Assembly (NCBI GenBank): GCA_020073345.1 | Contig: JAIQFI010000003.1 | Coordinates: 186,001 to 250,000 of the forward strand | DNA length: 64,000 nt | Direction: 5' to 3' | DNA from: Terriglobia bacterium | GTDB lineage: Bacteria; Acidobacteriota; Terriglobia; Bryobacterales; Bryobacteraceae | In this document: positions 1-7,896 of the stretch, piece by piece | How positions within the stretch are numbered: position 1 is the stretch's first letter | Layout of the letters: each line of letters opens with the position of its first letter | Made by a program: the position numbers and the translations under genes | The notes under the pieces: model-generated | Database searches by the model: none | Told to the model about the DNA's origin: nothing | Seen by the model: only the letters and a program-made list of their open reading frames with translations

Positions 1-489
1 AATGTAACCGGTCTTCAGGTGTGTCGTGGTGGCAATCAGCTCGTTGCCATTCCACACGCCGGTGGTGAAGCCCGTCTGATCGTGGGGAGCATTCTTTCCG
101 GGATGCGGACGCCCGTCCATATAGATGGTCATGGGAGCGCGCGTTTCCCAGGCGCCCACCATCCATGCTTGCACCTTGCCGGTGATGGGATCGGGCACGG
201 CCCACATCCTGAGGCTGAACGGCCCGGCCGCAATATGCCACTGGGTCTGGAACCAGCAGATGCGCTCCGGCATGGAAATGATCGATTGCGAAAAACTCAA
301 GGCTTTGGCGCGGCCCGCTTCGTTGAACGGGAGACCCGCCCAATCGACCGGATTCGGACCGCCGCCGCGCTCCAGTGCGTCCTCGTGATTAATGGCGGCC
401 CAGGATCCGGACAGGTCGATCTCCGCAAGCGCGGGGAAGCTCGCGCACAATAACATCGCCAAAGCGAAACGTATTCTATGAAGGCTCAT
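1..489 (-). CDS. Small secreted acidobacterial protein, 3' end cut by window edge
   Basis: The frame is open from an ATG at 489 to base 1 with no stop, giving 163 visible residues; the C-terminus lies outside the window. A good ribosome binding site (AAGGAGAT) sits 5 bases before the ATG. The N-terminus is a signal peptide (MSLHRIRFALAMLLCASF, cleavage near PALA-E), then a DLSGSW start that also opens the other small secreted families here. The visible end (TTTHLKTGYI) aligns with TSNLRAGFLRKNG in the next upstream gene (505-1290), so the two look homologous. It is the third gene of a minus-strand run after the metallo-beta-lactamase-fold gene and 505-1290. It is probably an extracytoplasmic lipocalin-like protein, but no function is known to me. 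Confidence 0.75.
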   Translation of the reverse strand, partial: MSLHRIRFALAMLLCASFPALAEIDLSGSWAAINHEDALERGGGPNPVDWAGLPFNEAGRAKALSFSQSIISMPERICWFQTQWHIAAGPFSLRMWAVPDPITGKVQAWMVGAWETRAPMTIYMDGRPHPGKNAPHDQTGFTTGVWNGNELIATTTHLKTGYI

Positions 490-504
490 CTTGGATCTCC
501 TTGC

Positions 505-1290
505 TTACCACTTTGCCGAGCATTCCGTGGGCTTCCATTTGGCATCGCTCGACTCTTTCTTGTACTGGGAACTAATCACAAAGGGCTGGCTCAGATACAG
601 GGGGTCGGTCGTGACGATGGTGACCACCATCAACGGATCCCCATTAGGCTCTTTGATCAAATCGAAGTACTCCGTGAGACTGGTCTTGTCGCTATACGGA
701 ACCCCGTTCTTGCGCAGAAATCCGGCCCTGAGGTTGGATGTCGTGACTTTCAACGATCCATCCGTTGCGGTCGCCGCTCCACGCCCCCCGCCGCGTATCC
801 ACTCAGCCGTTGAGTCTCCCTGCAACGTGGGTGGACCCGGGGCGGCAGGCTTCCAATCGCCGAAATGAAAAATACGGGTCTGTTTGCCGGCATCGGAGTC
901 CATGCGCAGTGTCTGGTCGTCCTGCCAGGTGATGTGAAGGCGGCCGGGTGCTCTTAACAGCGCCGGCGCACCGTAGGACTTGCACACATCGCCCGAAGCT
1001 TCGTCCTTGGCAGGATCCCAGGCGCTGGCGATTTTGCGCGCTTCCGCCGTCATGGGAACACCCTGGAAGTCGCCCGGCGACGGCGTGACCATGCGGTAGC
1101 GCCAGTCCTCCGTAATCACCGAAACCCAGTAACCGGTTGGATCGAAGACCGCCGCTGCCTTGGCATTCTGCGGCGCGGCGGCGCCGCCACCACCCCGCCC
1201 GCCCCGGCCCTGAGCATAAAGCCCGGGCAGCATCGTCAGCGATCCCAAAACGAGTAGAGTGAGGCGCGTCAAAATTTGTCGTCTCTGCAT
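505..1290 (-). CDS. Secreted hypothetical protein with Gly/Arg-rich linker
   Basis: A 261-residue protein begins MQRRQILTRLTLLVLGSL, a signal peptide, followed by a low-complexity linker of Gly, Arg and Ala (residues 28-45) and a conserved body starting DPTGYWVSVITEDWRYRM. The C-terminal half has the pattern TSNLRAGFLRKNGVPYSD, shared with the partial gene downstream, and ends P-x-E-C-x-A. The start is an ATG 7 bases after the stop of the metallo-beta-lactamase-fold gene, so the two are probably co-transcribed. GTGYW/DLTGxW openings of this kind are common in secreted acidobacterial proteins of unknown role. I do not recognise a catalytic motif. Confidence 0.8.
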   Translation of the reverse strand: MQRRQILTRLTLLVLGSLTMLPGLYAQGRGGRGGGGAAAPQNAKAAAVFDPTGYWVSVITEDWRYRMVTPSPGDFQGVPMTAEARKIASAWDPAKDEASGDVCKSYGAPALLRAPGRLHITWQDDQTLRMDSDAGKQTRIFHFGDWKPAAPGPPTLQGDSTAEWIRGGGRGAATATDGSLKVTTSNLRAGFLRKNGVPYSDKTSLTEYFDLIKEPNGDPLMVVTIVTTDPLYLSQPFVISSQYKKESSDAKWKPTECSAKW

Positions 1291-1297
1291 GGCGTCC

Positions 1298-2299
1298 CTA
1301 TTTCTTTGCGGTCAGGCTCTTGTAAATGGCCTCGATAAACGAGTTCGTGACTCCCGGTTGCGTGCCGTAGCGCGTCTCATAGGGCAGCGCCGGGCGCGCG
1401 GCTTTGATCTGATCGAGCGTCTTCCCCTGCTTGATCAGATCCGTGACCACGTCGCGAATGAGCACCACCATGTCGCGGTAGTCCACAACCTCCATCTGCT
1501 CGCATAGCCGCCCATGACCAGGAATCACGTATGTCCCCACATCCTTATAGATGTAAGGAGTCGGCGCGATCGTCAAGTCAATTAACTTGTTCAGGGCATC
1601 GATCTCTCCCTGAATGCTCCCGCCTTTCGCAAGATCGATCACCGGAAAGCGGGTGGTGTCCATGACGTCTCCGGCAACGACTACGTCGGAGCGCCGAAAC
1701 AGTACGAAACTGTCGGCATCGCTATGGGCAGCGGGCTGGTAGAGAATTTCGATCCCCTCGTCGTTCATGCGCAGCGCCTTGCGGTTTTGGAGGAAAGCCT
1801 CGGTGGGCCAGGCATCGCCGGGATAGGACGGTTTGGCGTCACGAGCGCTCATCCTGTTCAGGATGCTTTGATGCGCAAGAATCGAGGCAGCGCCTCCGTT
1901 GGTCATCGTCCCGGCCACTCCCGCATTGCCGAGCGCATTGGTGAAAATGGTGAATCCGGACTTGGCAAGCTTTTCGTTGCCGCCCACGAAATCCGCGTCC
2001 GCGTTAACGTCGATCACATACCGGATAGGCAGGCTGGTCAGCCTCTTGATGGCCGCCGAAACCTGATCGGTTGCCGCCGCGGTGCCAGCGCCTACCAACA
2101 CAATGCCGTCGGAGCCGATCTGCACACCAATGTTTCCACCAGCTCCGGCAAGCATGTAGAAGTTCGGCCGAACCTGCACGACGTCAACCCCGCCGTTTTC
2201 AGGCTCGGCGGCCCGGCTGGAGAACGCCCCGCACAGAACCAATCCTAGAGCCGCGGTTGCGGTCCAACCTGTTATCCCGCTTGTGAAAATTCGCTTCAC
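1298..2299 (-). CDS. Metallo-beta-lactamase-fold protein with degenerate metal site
   Basis: A 333-residue secreted protein (GTG start at 2299, signal peptide ending SSRA-AEP). The overall pattern is that of the metallo-beta-lactamase fold (SoxH/quinoprotein-relay type): the V-x-P-N-x-Y-M-L opening, G-x-N-I-G strand, and later ligands His192 (AAHSDAD), Asp211 (AGDVM) and His262 (PGHG). The first metal motif H-x-H-x-D-H is instead N99-A-D101-A-D103-F104, so three His are missing. The usual LLVDTG Asp is also Gly (LVGAG). It could bind one metal or none; other acidobacterial members with NxDxDH are known to me, but loss of the last His is unusual. It leads the minus-strand cluster 2299-1. Confidence 0.82.
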   Translation of the reverse strand: MKRIFTSGITGWTATAALGLVLCGAFSSRAAEPENGGVDVVQVRPNFYMLAGAGGNIGVQIGSDGIVLVGAGTAAATDQVSAAIKRLTSLPIRYVIDVNADADFVGGNEKLAKSGFTIFTNALGNAGVAGTMTNGGAASILAHQSILNRMSARDAKPSYPGDAWPTEAFLQNRKALRMNDEGIEILYQPAAHSDADSFVLFRRSDVVVAGDVMDTTRFPVIDLAKGGSIQGEIDALNKLIDLTIAPTPYIYKDVGTYVIPGHGRLCEQMEVVDYRDMVVLIRDVVTDLIKQGKTLDQIKAARPALPYETRYGTQPGVTNSFIEAIYKSLTAKK

Positions 2300-2712
2300 C
2301 GTTTTACTCCATCCTGTTCCCCGCTCCGTCCACTCCTGCTGTATTCCGGGGAAACCCTAAAACCATGACGATTCAGGCCAAATTTTAGACCGACGGAATA
2401 GTACCATGATGGTCCGCTCACCCGCAAGAGACAAGGAGGGCTGCATCGCCGGTTCGGAGCGCGCGGACTACTGGCGATTTCGGCTGTTAGTACCGGCAAG
2501 CCGGTATTCCCGCTGTGATCACGCCGAGTTACGCTCAAGCAGCATGATGACGCCCGGCTAGGCGTTCACGAAATTGGTTATGTCTCGAGCGAAACGTTCT
2601 ATCCTGGCCACTCTCCGGCGTCTCCTGCCAGCCCGGGGGGCAAAGTCGACGGGTCAAGCCCAACCGGGACATGTGCCGTACATCCAACCGAAGCTTACGC
2701 TGGTCGCCCTGG
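2300..2712. other. Gap without a recognisable gene
   Basis: About 410 bases between two minus-strand genes. Short open frames exist on both strands but have no convincing start site or known motif. The only structure seen is a perfect hairpin TACCGG-caag-CCGGTA at 2491-2506 with no T-run, so it is a poor terminator candidate. The minus-strand end nearest 2299 must hold the promoter of the metallo-beta-lactamase-fold gene, but I cannot place it. Confidence 0.5.
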
Positions 2713-3200
2713 TCAATTTAGCGCCTCGCGATAGTGCGCTTCCGCTTCCGGGTATTTTTCGAGCATCGCCTCGGTTACGGCGAGGTTGTCATAGGCGCGC
2801 GCCAGCTCCGGATTGTCCGAACCCGGCAGTTTGAGGTCGATGTCAAGCGCACTATTCCCATCCATGCGCATCTCCAGCGAGCGGCGATAGAGAGTCTCGG
2901 CACGGTCCAGATTGCCGAGGCTCGCTTTGATGAGCGCGAGATCCTCCAGATTCGTGATGGAACCATCCAGCGCGACCAGCCTTTCGAGCACGGGGTCGGC
3001 GGCATCCATCCGGCCCGTGGCCCGGTAGACCGCAGCGAGCCCTCGCAGAGCTGGCGCCGTTTCCGCCTCCGCCAAGGCTGCCCTCAAGAGCGGCTCAGCC
3101 TTGTCCCATTCATGCCGCGCGAGCGGCTCCTCCCAGGCGGCAGGAGCCGCGCGAACGCCAGGGCGGAAAAAGTGGCCAGGGTCGCAAGGAAAGGTCGCAT
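2713..3200 (-). pseudogene. Small secreted TPR-repeat protein, frameshifted after its signal peptide
   Basis: From ATG 3200 (minus) one frame gives a clean signal peptide, MRPFLATLATFSALAFA, then runs into junk and a stop at 3084. A second frame, which has no ATG upstream, gives AAPAAWEEPLARHEWDKAEP followed by about 120 residues of TPR-type helices (LRGLAAVYRATGRMDAA, LIKASLGNLDRAETLYRRSLEMR, AYDNLAVTEAMLEKYPEAEAHYREAL). One extra base near 3148-3155 would join the two into a secreted protein of about 162 residues. The gene diverges from the BlaI-type repressor at 3292. It may be a true pseudogene, a sequencing error or a programmed shift; no slippery site is evident. Confidence in the TPR domain is high, in the joined model moderate. 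Confidence 0.6.
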
Positions 3201-3255
3201 ACGTGAATGGTATCTAGACTCCGGCGAGAGCACGCGGGTTCCCTGAAAAAACCGC

Positions 3256-3284
3256 TTGACGCGGTCGCGAGCTAGTGGTACAGT
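3256..3284 (+). promoter_or_regulatory. Predicted sigma-70 promoter of the BlaI-type repressor operon
   Basis: A -35 box TTGACG (3256-3261), a 17-base spacer and a -10 box TACAGT (3279-3284) predict a transcript start at about 3291, one base before the ATG at 3292. The mRNA would therefore be leaderless or nearly so; there is no Shine-Dalgarno sequence. The -10 box lies inside the palindrome at 3277-3291. Confidence 0.6.
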
Positions 3285-3291
3285 TTGTACC
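3277..3291. promoter_or_regulatory. Predicted BlaI/MecI-type operator
   Basis: A perfect inverted repeat, GGTACA-gtt-TGTACC, contains the TACA...TGTA half-sites typical of BlaI/MecI operators. It covers the -10 box and ends at the start codon of the repressor gene, which fits autorepression of the repressor-protease operon. No second copy was noticed upstream of the later genes in the cluster. Confidence 0.6.
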
Positions 3292-3696
3292 ATGACAAAG
3301 CGGACCCGATCGGACGCTCGCGTGCGAGCTCCGCTCACGGAGTTGGAAAACGAAGTGATGCAGGCCGTATGGGACACCGGGCCTTGTCCCGTGGAAGCCG
3401 TCCATCAGGTCGTATCGCGCAAACGCGATCTCAAGGAAACCAGCGTCCGCACCATCCTGCGGCGGCTGGAGCAGAAGGGCTACCTGCGGCATGAGGAAAA
3501 GGGCCGGGCGTATGTTTATCGCGCCGTGGAACCGGCTCGCAGCCTGGCTGCCCGCGCCGTGCGCCAGATCATCGACAGCTTCTGCCAGGGGTCGGTGGAG
3601 GAGCTGGTCAGCGGCATGGTCGAAGCTAAGGTCCTGAGCAAGGGCGAGCTTGAGACCCTGGAAGAATTTGTCCGTAATCGCAAAGGAGGCAAATAA
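3292..3696 (+). CDS. BlaI/MecI-family winged-helix repressor
   Basis: A 134-residue cytoplasmic protein with the BlaI/MecI layout: LTELENEVMQAVWDTGPCPVE (helix 1-2), then VRTILRRLEQKGYLRHEEKG (recognition helix and wing), AYVYRAV, and a C-terminal dimerisation/cleavage part (IIDSFCQGSVEELVSGMVE). ATG 3292 is chosen because it begins the conserved region and sits at the predicted transcript start; an earlier in-frame ATG at 3256 would place codons over the promoter. It is followed after 1 base by an M56 protease gene whose Shine-Dalgarno lies within its last codons, so the two are coupled. In known systems the M56 protein triggers cleavage of BlaI and so derepression. A palindromic operator overlaps its own promoter. 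Confidence 0.88.
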   Translation: MTKRTRSDARVRAPLTELENEVMQAVWDTGPCPVEAVHQVVSRKRDLKETSVRTILRRLEQKGYLRHEEKGRAYVYRAVEPARSLAARAVRQIIDSFCQGSVEELVSGMVEAKVLSKGELETLEEFVRNRKGGK

Positions 3697-3697
3697 A

Positions 3698-5284
3698 ATG
3701 CAGACGCTTCTTTTCGAATCCGCGGTGAGAGCGACACTGATCGCAACGGCCGTAGCGCTGGTGTTGTGGATCATGCGGATCAAAACGGCGTCCGTGCTGC
3801 ACGCTGTCTGGGCGAGCGTCGTTGTACTGATGCTGCTGCTTCCGGCTTGGGTGGCTTGGGGACCGAAAGCCCCCCTTCCGGTCCTGCCACCCGACCGGAC
3901 TCCTGTCGTCGCGCTTTCGCTCCCGCCGTTACCGGCGGGGCTTGCAGATGCAACTCCCCGTACCAGCCCCGCCCGTCAGGACGGGGGCTACGCGCTACCT
4001 GATGCAGTAACCATGATCTACTTCCTAGGATTTGGCGTGTTGCTCTTCCGACTTGTGATCGGCACGGTTCGTGCTAGCCGCCTGAAGTTCTGCGTAGCGC
4101 CGATCACCGTTGGAATCCTTCATTCAAGAATCGTCTTGCCGGAAAGTGCGAAGAACTGGCCACAGGCGCAACTCGACGCAGTGCTGGCGCACGAAGGCGA
4201 GCACGTTCGCCGCCGCGATCCTCTATTTCAATGGCTCGCCCTGCTCAATCGTGCGATCTTCTGGTTCCATCCGCTAGCGTGGTGGCTGGAACGGCGGCTC
4301 TCCGGACTAGCGGAAGAAGCCTGCGATGCAGCCGTGATCGCGCGCGGCTACGATCCTCGTGAGTATTCCGGGTACCTGCTGGATCTCGCGAAGTCCGTGC
4401 AGCGCGCCGGCACGCGAGTAAGTGCGCTCGGCATGGCCATGCCGGGAATCGGACTGAAGCACCGCATCCAGCAAATGCTCAATCATGCTCCCTCGCCGCG
4501 AATCTCGCGCAAACGCATGGCGATCGCCGCGTCCGCCTGTGCGATGTTGTCAGCGATATTCGCCGCCGGCACGCTGGTTCGCGCCCAGTCCGCGGCCCGG
4601 CCCGTATTCGAGGTGGCATCCATCAGGCCCTCCGACGCCGGACCTGGATCGGTCCGTCAAATCAAGCCGGACGGTCTCACATATATGAACCGCAGTCTCG
4701 CCGAGTATATTCTACTCGCGTATGGCGTCGAGTCCTATCAGCTCACCCACGGACCGGCCGTTTCACTTGCTGAGAGGTATGACATCGTCGCGAAGGCGGC
4801 AGGCCCGGTTCCGGAGTCGCAGGTCAAGCTGATGCTTCGATCGCTCTTGGAGGATCGCTTCAGGCTGTCCGTCCACAGAGAGAGCAAAGAACTTCCGGTA
4901 TATATTTTGACTGTCGCCAAAGGTGGACCGCATTTCAACAAGTCCGAGGACGACGGGCCAATGGGTGCGGCGCCCAAAGACGGTTTTTTCCTATACAGGC
5001 GAACGTCCATGGCCTACCTGGCGGGAACGCTGCTTTCAAATCTTCCATCCCTGCGCCGCCCGGTCTTGGACCGAACCGAGCTCGACGGGATTTATGATTT
5101 CTCGCTGCACTTGTTCGACCCCGATGCAGCGAAGAGCGAAAGCGACCCGAAAGGTGATTTGGTCCGTCAGGTGGACAACGGATTGACTGCGTCACTGAAG
5201 GACCTCGGCTTAAAGCTGGAGTCGCAAAGGGCCCCTATTGAAATCGTCGTCATCGATCACGTGGAGAAGCCCTCGGAGAACTGA
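3698..5284 (+). CDS. BlaR1-like M56 membrane metalloprotease with TIGR03435 sensor domain (copy 1)
   Basis: A 528-residue membrane protein. Membrane segments lie near residues 8-26, 36-54 and 103-123. The zinc motif HEGEH is at 165-169 and the downstream Glu in LAEEACD near 206-207, as in M56 peptidases. A last membrane segment at about 275-295 is followed by an outer domain from residue 302, beginning RPVFEVASIRPSD and ending in the EIVVIDHVEKPSEN motif of the TIGR03435 family. In BlaR1/MecR1 this outer position holds a penicillin-binding sensor, so the sensor has been exchanged. ATG 3698 follows a strong AAAGGAGG. The gene is coupled to the BlaI-type gene and followed after 1 base by a paralogue. 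Ligand unknown; a beta-lactam is unlikely because the sensor is unrelated. Confidence 0.87.
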   Translation: MQTLLFESAVRATLIATAVALVLWIMRIKTASVLHAVWASVVVLMLLLPAWVAWGPKAPLPVLPPDRTPVVALSLPPLPAGLADATPRTSPARQDGGYALPDAVTMIYFLGFGVLLFRLVIGTVRASRLKFCVAPITVGILHSRIVLPESAKNWPQAQLDAVLAHEGEHVRRRDPLFQWLALLNRAIFWFHPLAWWLERRLSGLAEEACDAAVIARGYDPREYSGYLLDLAKSVQRAGTRVSALGMAMPGIGLKHRIQQMLNHAPSPRISRKRMAIAASACAMLSAIFAAGTLVRAQSAARPVFEVASIRPSDAGPGSVRQIKPDGLTYMNRSLAEYILLAYGVESYQLTHGPAVSLAERYDIVAKAAGPVPESQVKLMLRSLLEDRFRLSVHRESKELPVYILTVAKGGPHFNKSEDDGPMGAAPKDGFFLYRRTSMAYLAGTLLSNLPSLRRPVLDRTELDGIYDFSLHLFDPDAAKSESDPKGDLVRQVDNGLTASLKDLGLKLESQRAPIEIVVIDHVEKPSEN

Positions 5285-5285
5285 C

Positions 5286-6911
5286 ATGCAGACTCTTCTG
5301 ATTGAAAGCGCTCTCAGAGCGACACTCATCGCGGCGGTCATCGCTTTGGTGTTGTTCGCCATGCGAATCAAGACAGCGTCAGCGCGGCACGCCGTGTGGG
5401 CCAGCGTCGTCGTTTTGATGATGCTGCTTCCGGCTTGGGTGGCTTGGGGACCGAAAGCCCCCCTTCCGGTCCTCCCACCTGAGGCCGGATCAGCAACGAT
5501 GACTGCGATGCAGGCCGTTCAAGCTCCCGCGGCAGCACCGATCGAGATACAAGTGCCGAGCGTTGAGCAGCATTACGCGTTCAACTGGACGCTCGGTGTG
5601 TATCTCCTCGGCCTTTGCATCCTGCTACTGCGGCTTGCGATCGGCACCATCCGTGCGAGCCGGCTGACGAGCGCTTCCTGTGTCGTTCCCGTCACAGTGG
5701 GCTTGTTGCACCCCAGAATTATCCTGCCCGAGCGCTCGCACGAATGGCCGCAGGCCCAGTTGGACGCCGTGCTCGCGCACGAAGGAGAACACATTCGCCG
5801 TCGCGATCCCTTATTCCAGTGGATCGCCTTGCTCAACCGTGCGATTTTCTGGTTTCACCCGCTGGCATGGTGGCTGGAACGGAAGCTCTCGGGACTCGCG
5901 GAAGAAGCCTGCGATGCAGCCGTAGTCGCGCGCGGCTACGATCCCCGTGAATATTCCGAATACCTGCTCGACCTGGCCCGGTCGGTTCAGCGCGCGGGGT
6001 CGCGCATCGATGCGGTTGGCATGGCGATGCCGGGGATCGGCCTGAAGCACCGCATTCGGCAGATGCTGAGCGGTGTTCCCATTGCGCGGATTTCGCGCCC
6101 GCGCATGGCGTGTACTGTCCTGGTATGTGCAATCGCGGCGGCGATACTCGCCGCCGGCACGCTGGTCCATGCCCAGCAGCAATCCGCGCCGCGCCCCGCT
6201 TTCGAGGTGGCGTCGATCAAACCAGGAGATCCTAATAGTCAGATGTTCCGCATTGGAAGCATGCCAGGCGGTAGATTCGCCGCAAACAACGCCAGTCTGA
6301 AAATGCTGATCCAGACCGCGTACGACGTAAGAAGTCACCAGATTTCGGGAGGGCCGAATTGGCTCGATTCCGCCAAGTATGACATCGATGCCAAACCCGA
6401 TAGCGCCACGCCCATTCCGGCCGGGCCCGCCGGCGGACCGCAGATGCGCCTCATGCTTCAGAGCTTGCTCGAGGAGCGCTTTAAGCTGAAGCTGCACCGC
6501 GAATCGAAAGAGGAGCCCGTATATGAGCTTATGGTCGCCAGAGGCGGTCCCAAGCTGCAGAAGGCCACCGACAGCCTAAAGCAGCAACAGCGAGGACTGC
6601 GAATGGGCCGCGGTCAGCTCACGGGCACCGCTGCCCCCATGTCGATCCTGGTCACCCAGCTGTCGCAGCAATTGGGCCGCTCCGTGATCGACAAGACAGG
6701 ACTCGCGGGGCAGTACGATTTCGAGCTGAAGTGGACACCCGATCTCGGCCAGTCTCAGGGTGGCCCGGCCGACGCGGGGCCGCAGCCCGATCCGCCGGGC
6801 CCCTCTATCTTCACCGCGATTCAGGAGCAGCTTGGGCTAAGGTTGGAATCGACGAAGGGTCCGGTTGACGTGCTCGTCATTGATTACGCCGAGAAACCTA
6901 CGGAGAATTAA
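5286..6911 (+). CDS. BlaR1-like M56 membrane metalloprotease with TIGR03435 sensor domain (copy 2)
   Basis: A 541-residue paralogue of the preceding gene with the same layout: three N-terminal membrane segments, HEGEH at 165-169, LAEEACD near 206, a fourth membrane segment near 280-297 and a TIGR03435 outer domain (PAFEVASIKPGD to VLVIDYAEKPTEN). Its first 65 residues nearly match copy 1 (MQTLL-ESA-RATLIA; WVAWGPKAPLPVLPP), and 51 bases are identical (3835-3885 and 5423-5473), whereas the outer domains differ strongly. This suggests a tandem duplication followed by sensor divergence, so the two proteases may report different ligands to one repressor. The ATG lies 1 base after the previous stop, with the ribosome binding site in the end of that gene. 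Confidence 0.87.
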   Translation: MQTLLIESALRATLIAAVIALVLFAMRIKTASARHAVWASVVVLMMLLPAWVAWGPKAPLPVLPPEAGSATMTAMQAVQAPAAAPIEIQVPSVEQHYAFNWTLGVYLLGLCILLLRLAIGTIRASRLTSASCVVPVTVGLLHPRIILPERSHEWPQAQLDAVLAHEGEHIRRRDPLFQWIALLNRAIFWFHPLAWWLERKLSGLAEEACDAAVVARGYDPREYSEYLLDLARSVQRAGSRIDAVGMAMPGIGLKHRIRQMLSGVPIARISRPRMACTVLVCAIAAAILAAGTLVHAQQQSAPRPAFEVASIKPGDPNSQMFRIGSMPGGRFAANNASLKMLIQTAYDVRSHQISGGPNWLDSAKYDIDAKPDSATPIPAGPAGGPQMRLMLQSLLEERFKLKLHRESKEEPVYELMVARGGPKLQKATDSLKQQQRGLRMGRGQLTGTAAPMSILVTQLSQQLGRSVIDKTGLAGQYDFELKWTPDLGQSQGGPADAGPQPDPPGPSIFTAIQEQLGLRLESTKGPVDVLVIDYAEKPTEN

Positions 6912-7089
6912 TCTGTCCCAGATTTCGCGCGGAGCGTCCCAAAATCGGACACTGACGTGACTTTCGGATTCCGGTCTAAGGGCAATAAATCGTTACCATT
7001 GATAATGTCTGTCGTCCATGGAGATTTGGACTTCGAATTGCCGTAATCGGGAACTATTTAGACGGGTCCGACGTACTCAAATAAGCATC

Positions 7090-7896
7090 ATGATCCGCAG
7101 CGCCATCCTGGCTCTTTTGTTGACAGGCCCTGGGTTTGCCCAGCTTACGTTCGAGGTCGCATCGATCAAGCCGGCTGATCCTGATAGTCGCGGTACGTCG
7201 ATCCAGTTCATGCCAGGCGGCGGACTGAAGATGACGGGAATCCCGCTGCGAGGCATGATTACCTTCGCTTACGATGTTCGCGATTTTCAGGTATCCGGCG
7301 GGCCGGGATGGGCCGGGACCGAGCGATTCGACGTTATGGCGCGGCCAGATCGCACTACAGTCGATGGTCCGGACGATTTCGCCAAGATGACCGACGATCA
7401 GCGCAAGACGATGCGGGACCAAATTACCGAGAGACTTCGCGCGCTGTTGGCGGATCGGTTTCAGTTGGTGGCACATAAGGAAATGAAGGAACAGCCGATC
7501 TATGCTCTCGTGCCCGCTAAGAACGGGCCCAAGCTGCAGGAAACCAAAGAAACAGGAACCCAGCAAAGCCTGATGACTAACCGGGGACGTTCGGAAGGGC
7601 ACGCTATTCAAGTAGGAATGCTCGCACAGGTCCTCTCCGGCTTGATGGGGCGGCCCGTGGTCGACAAGACCGGTCTTACAGGAAAGTATGATTTCGTCCT
7701 CGAGTGGACGCCAGACGCGGGAGCGGACGCTCGCGCTCAAGGTTTCGGTGACGGCATTACCGAGCCAGCGCCGGCGCCCGGCGGTCCAACGATTTTTACC
7801 GCGCTGCAGGAGCAGCTCGGACTGCGGTTAGATTCGCAAAAAGGTCCCGTACCAAACATAGTGATCGATCGTGTCGAAAAACCTTCTGAAAACTAA
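7090..7896 (+). CDS. Stand-alone secreted TIGR03435 protein
   Basis: A 268-residue protein: signal peptide MIRSAILALLLTGPGFA, then a full TIGR03435 domain (LTFEVASIKPADPDSRG at the start, a central GGPGWAGTERFDVMARPD, LLADRFQLVAHKEMKEQPIY, VVDKTGLTGKYDF, and the terminal IVIDRVEKPSEN). It is the same module as the outer domains of the two upstream proteases but free in the periplasm or outside the cell. ATG 7090 is chosen because it starts the signal peptide; no strong ribosome binding site is seen, and a 178-base gap from the M56 gene may hold a promoter. The gene's last 26 bases overlap the start of the receptor gene, suggesting coupling. Function unknown. Confidence 0.85.
   Translation: MIRSAILALLLTGPGFAQLTFEVASIKPADPDSRGTSIQFMPGGGLKMTGIPLRGMITFAYDVRDFQVSGGPGWAGTERFDVMARPDRTTVDGPDDFAKMTDDQRKTMRDQITERLRALLADRFQLVAHKEMKEQPIYALVPAKNGPKLQETKETGTQQSLMTNRGRSEGHAIQVGMLAQVLSGLMGRPVVDKTGLTGKYDFVLEWTPDAGADARAQGFGDGITEPAPAPGGPTIFTALQEQLGLRLDSQKGPVPNIVIDRVEKPSEN

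Noticed and set aside
2491-2506. TACCGG-caag-CCGGTA as a terminator
   Set aside because: No T-run follows on either strand, so it is noted only as a hairpin.
2296-2538. Minus-strand open frame of 80 codons before the metallo-beta-lactamase-fold gene
   Set aside because: No ribosome binding site, no known motif, and it overlaps the probable promoter and start of a real gene.
3698-6911. Beta-lactam resistance sensor (BlaR1/MecR1)
   Set aside because: The penicillin-binding sensor domain is absent and replaced by TIGR03435, and no beta-lactamase gene with an intact active site is nearby.
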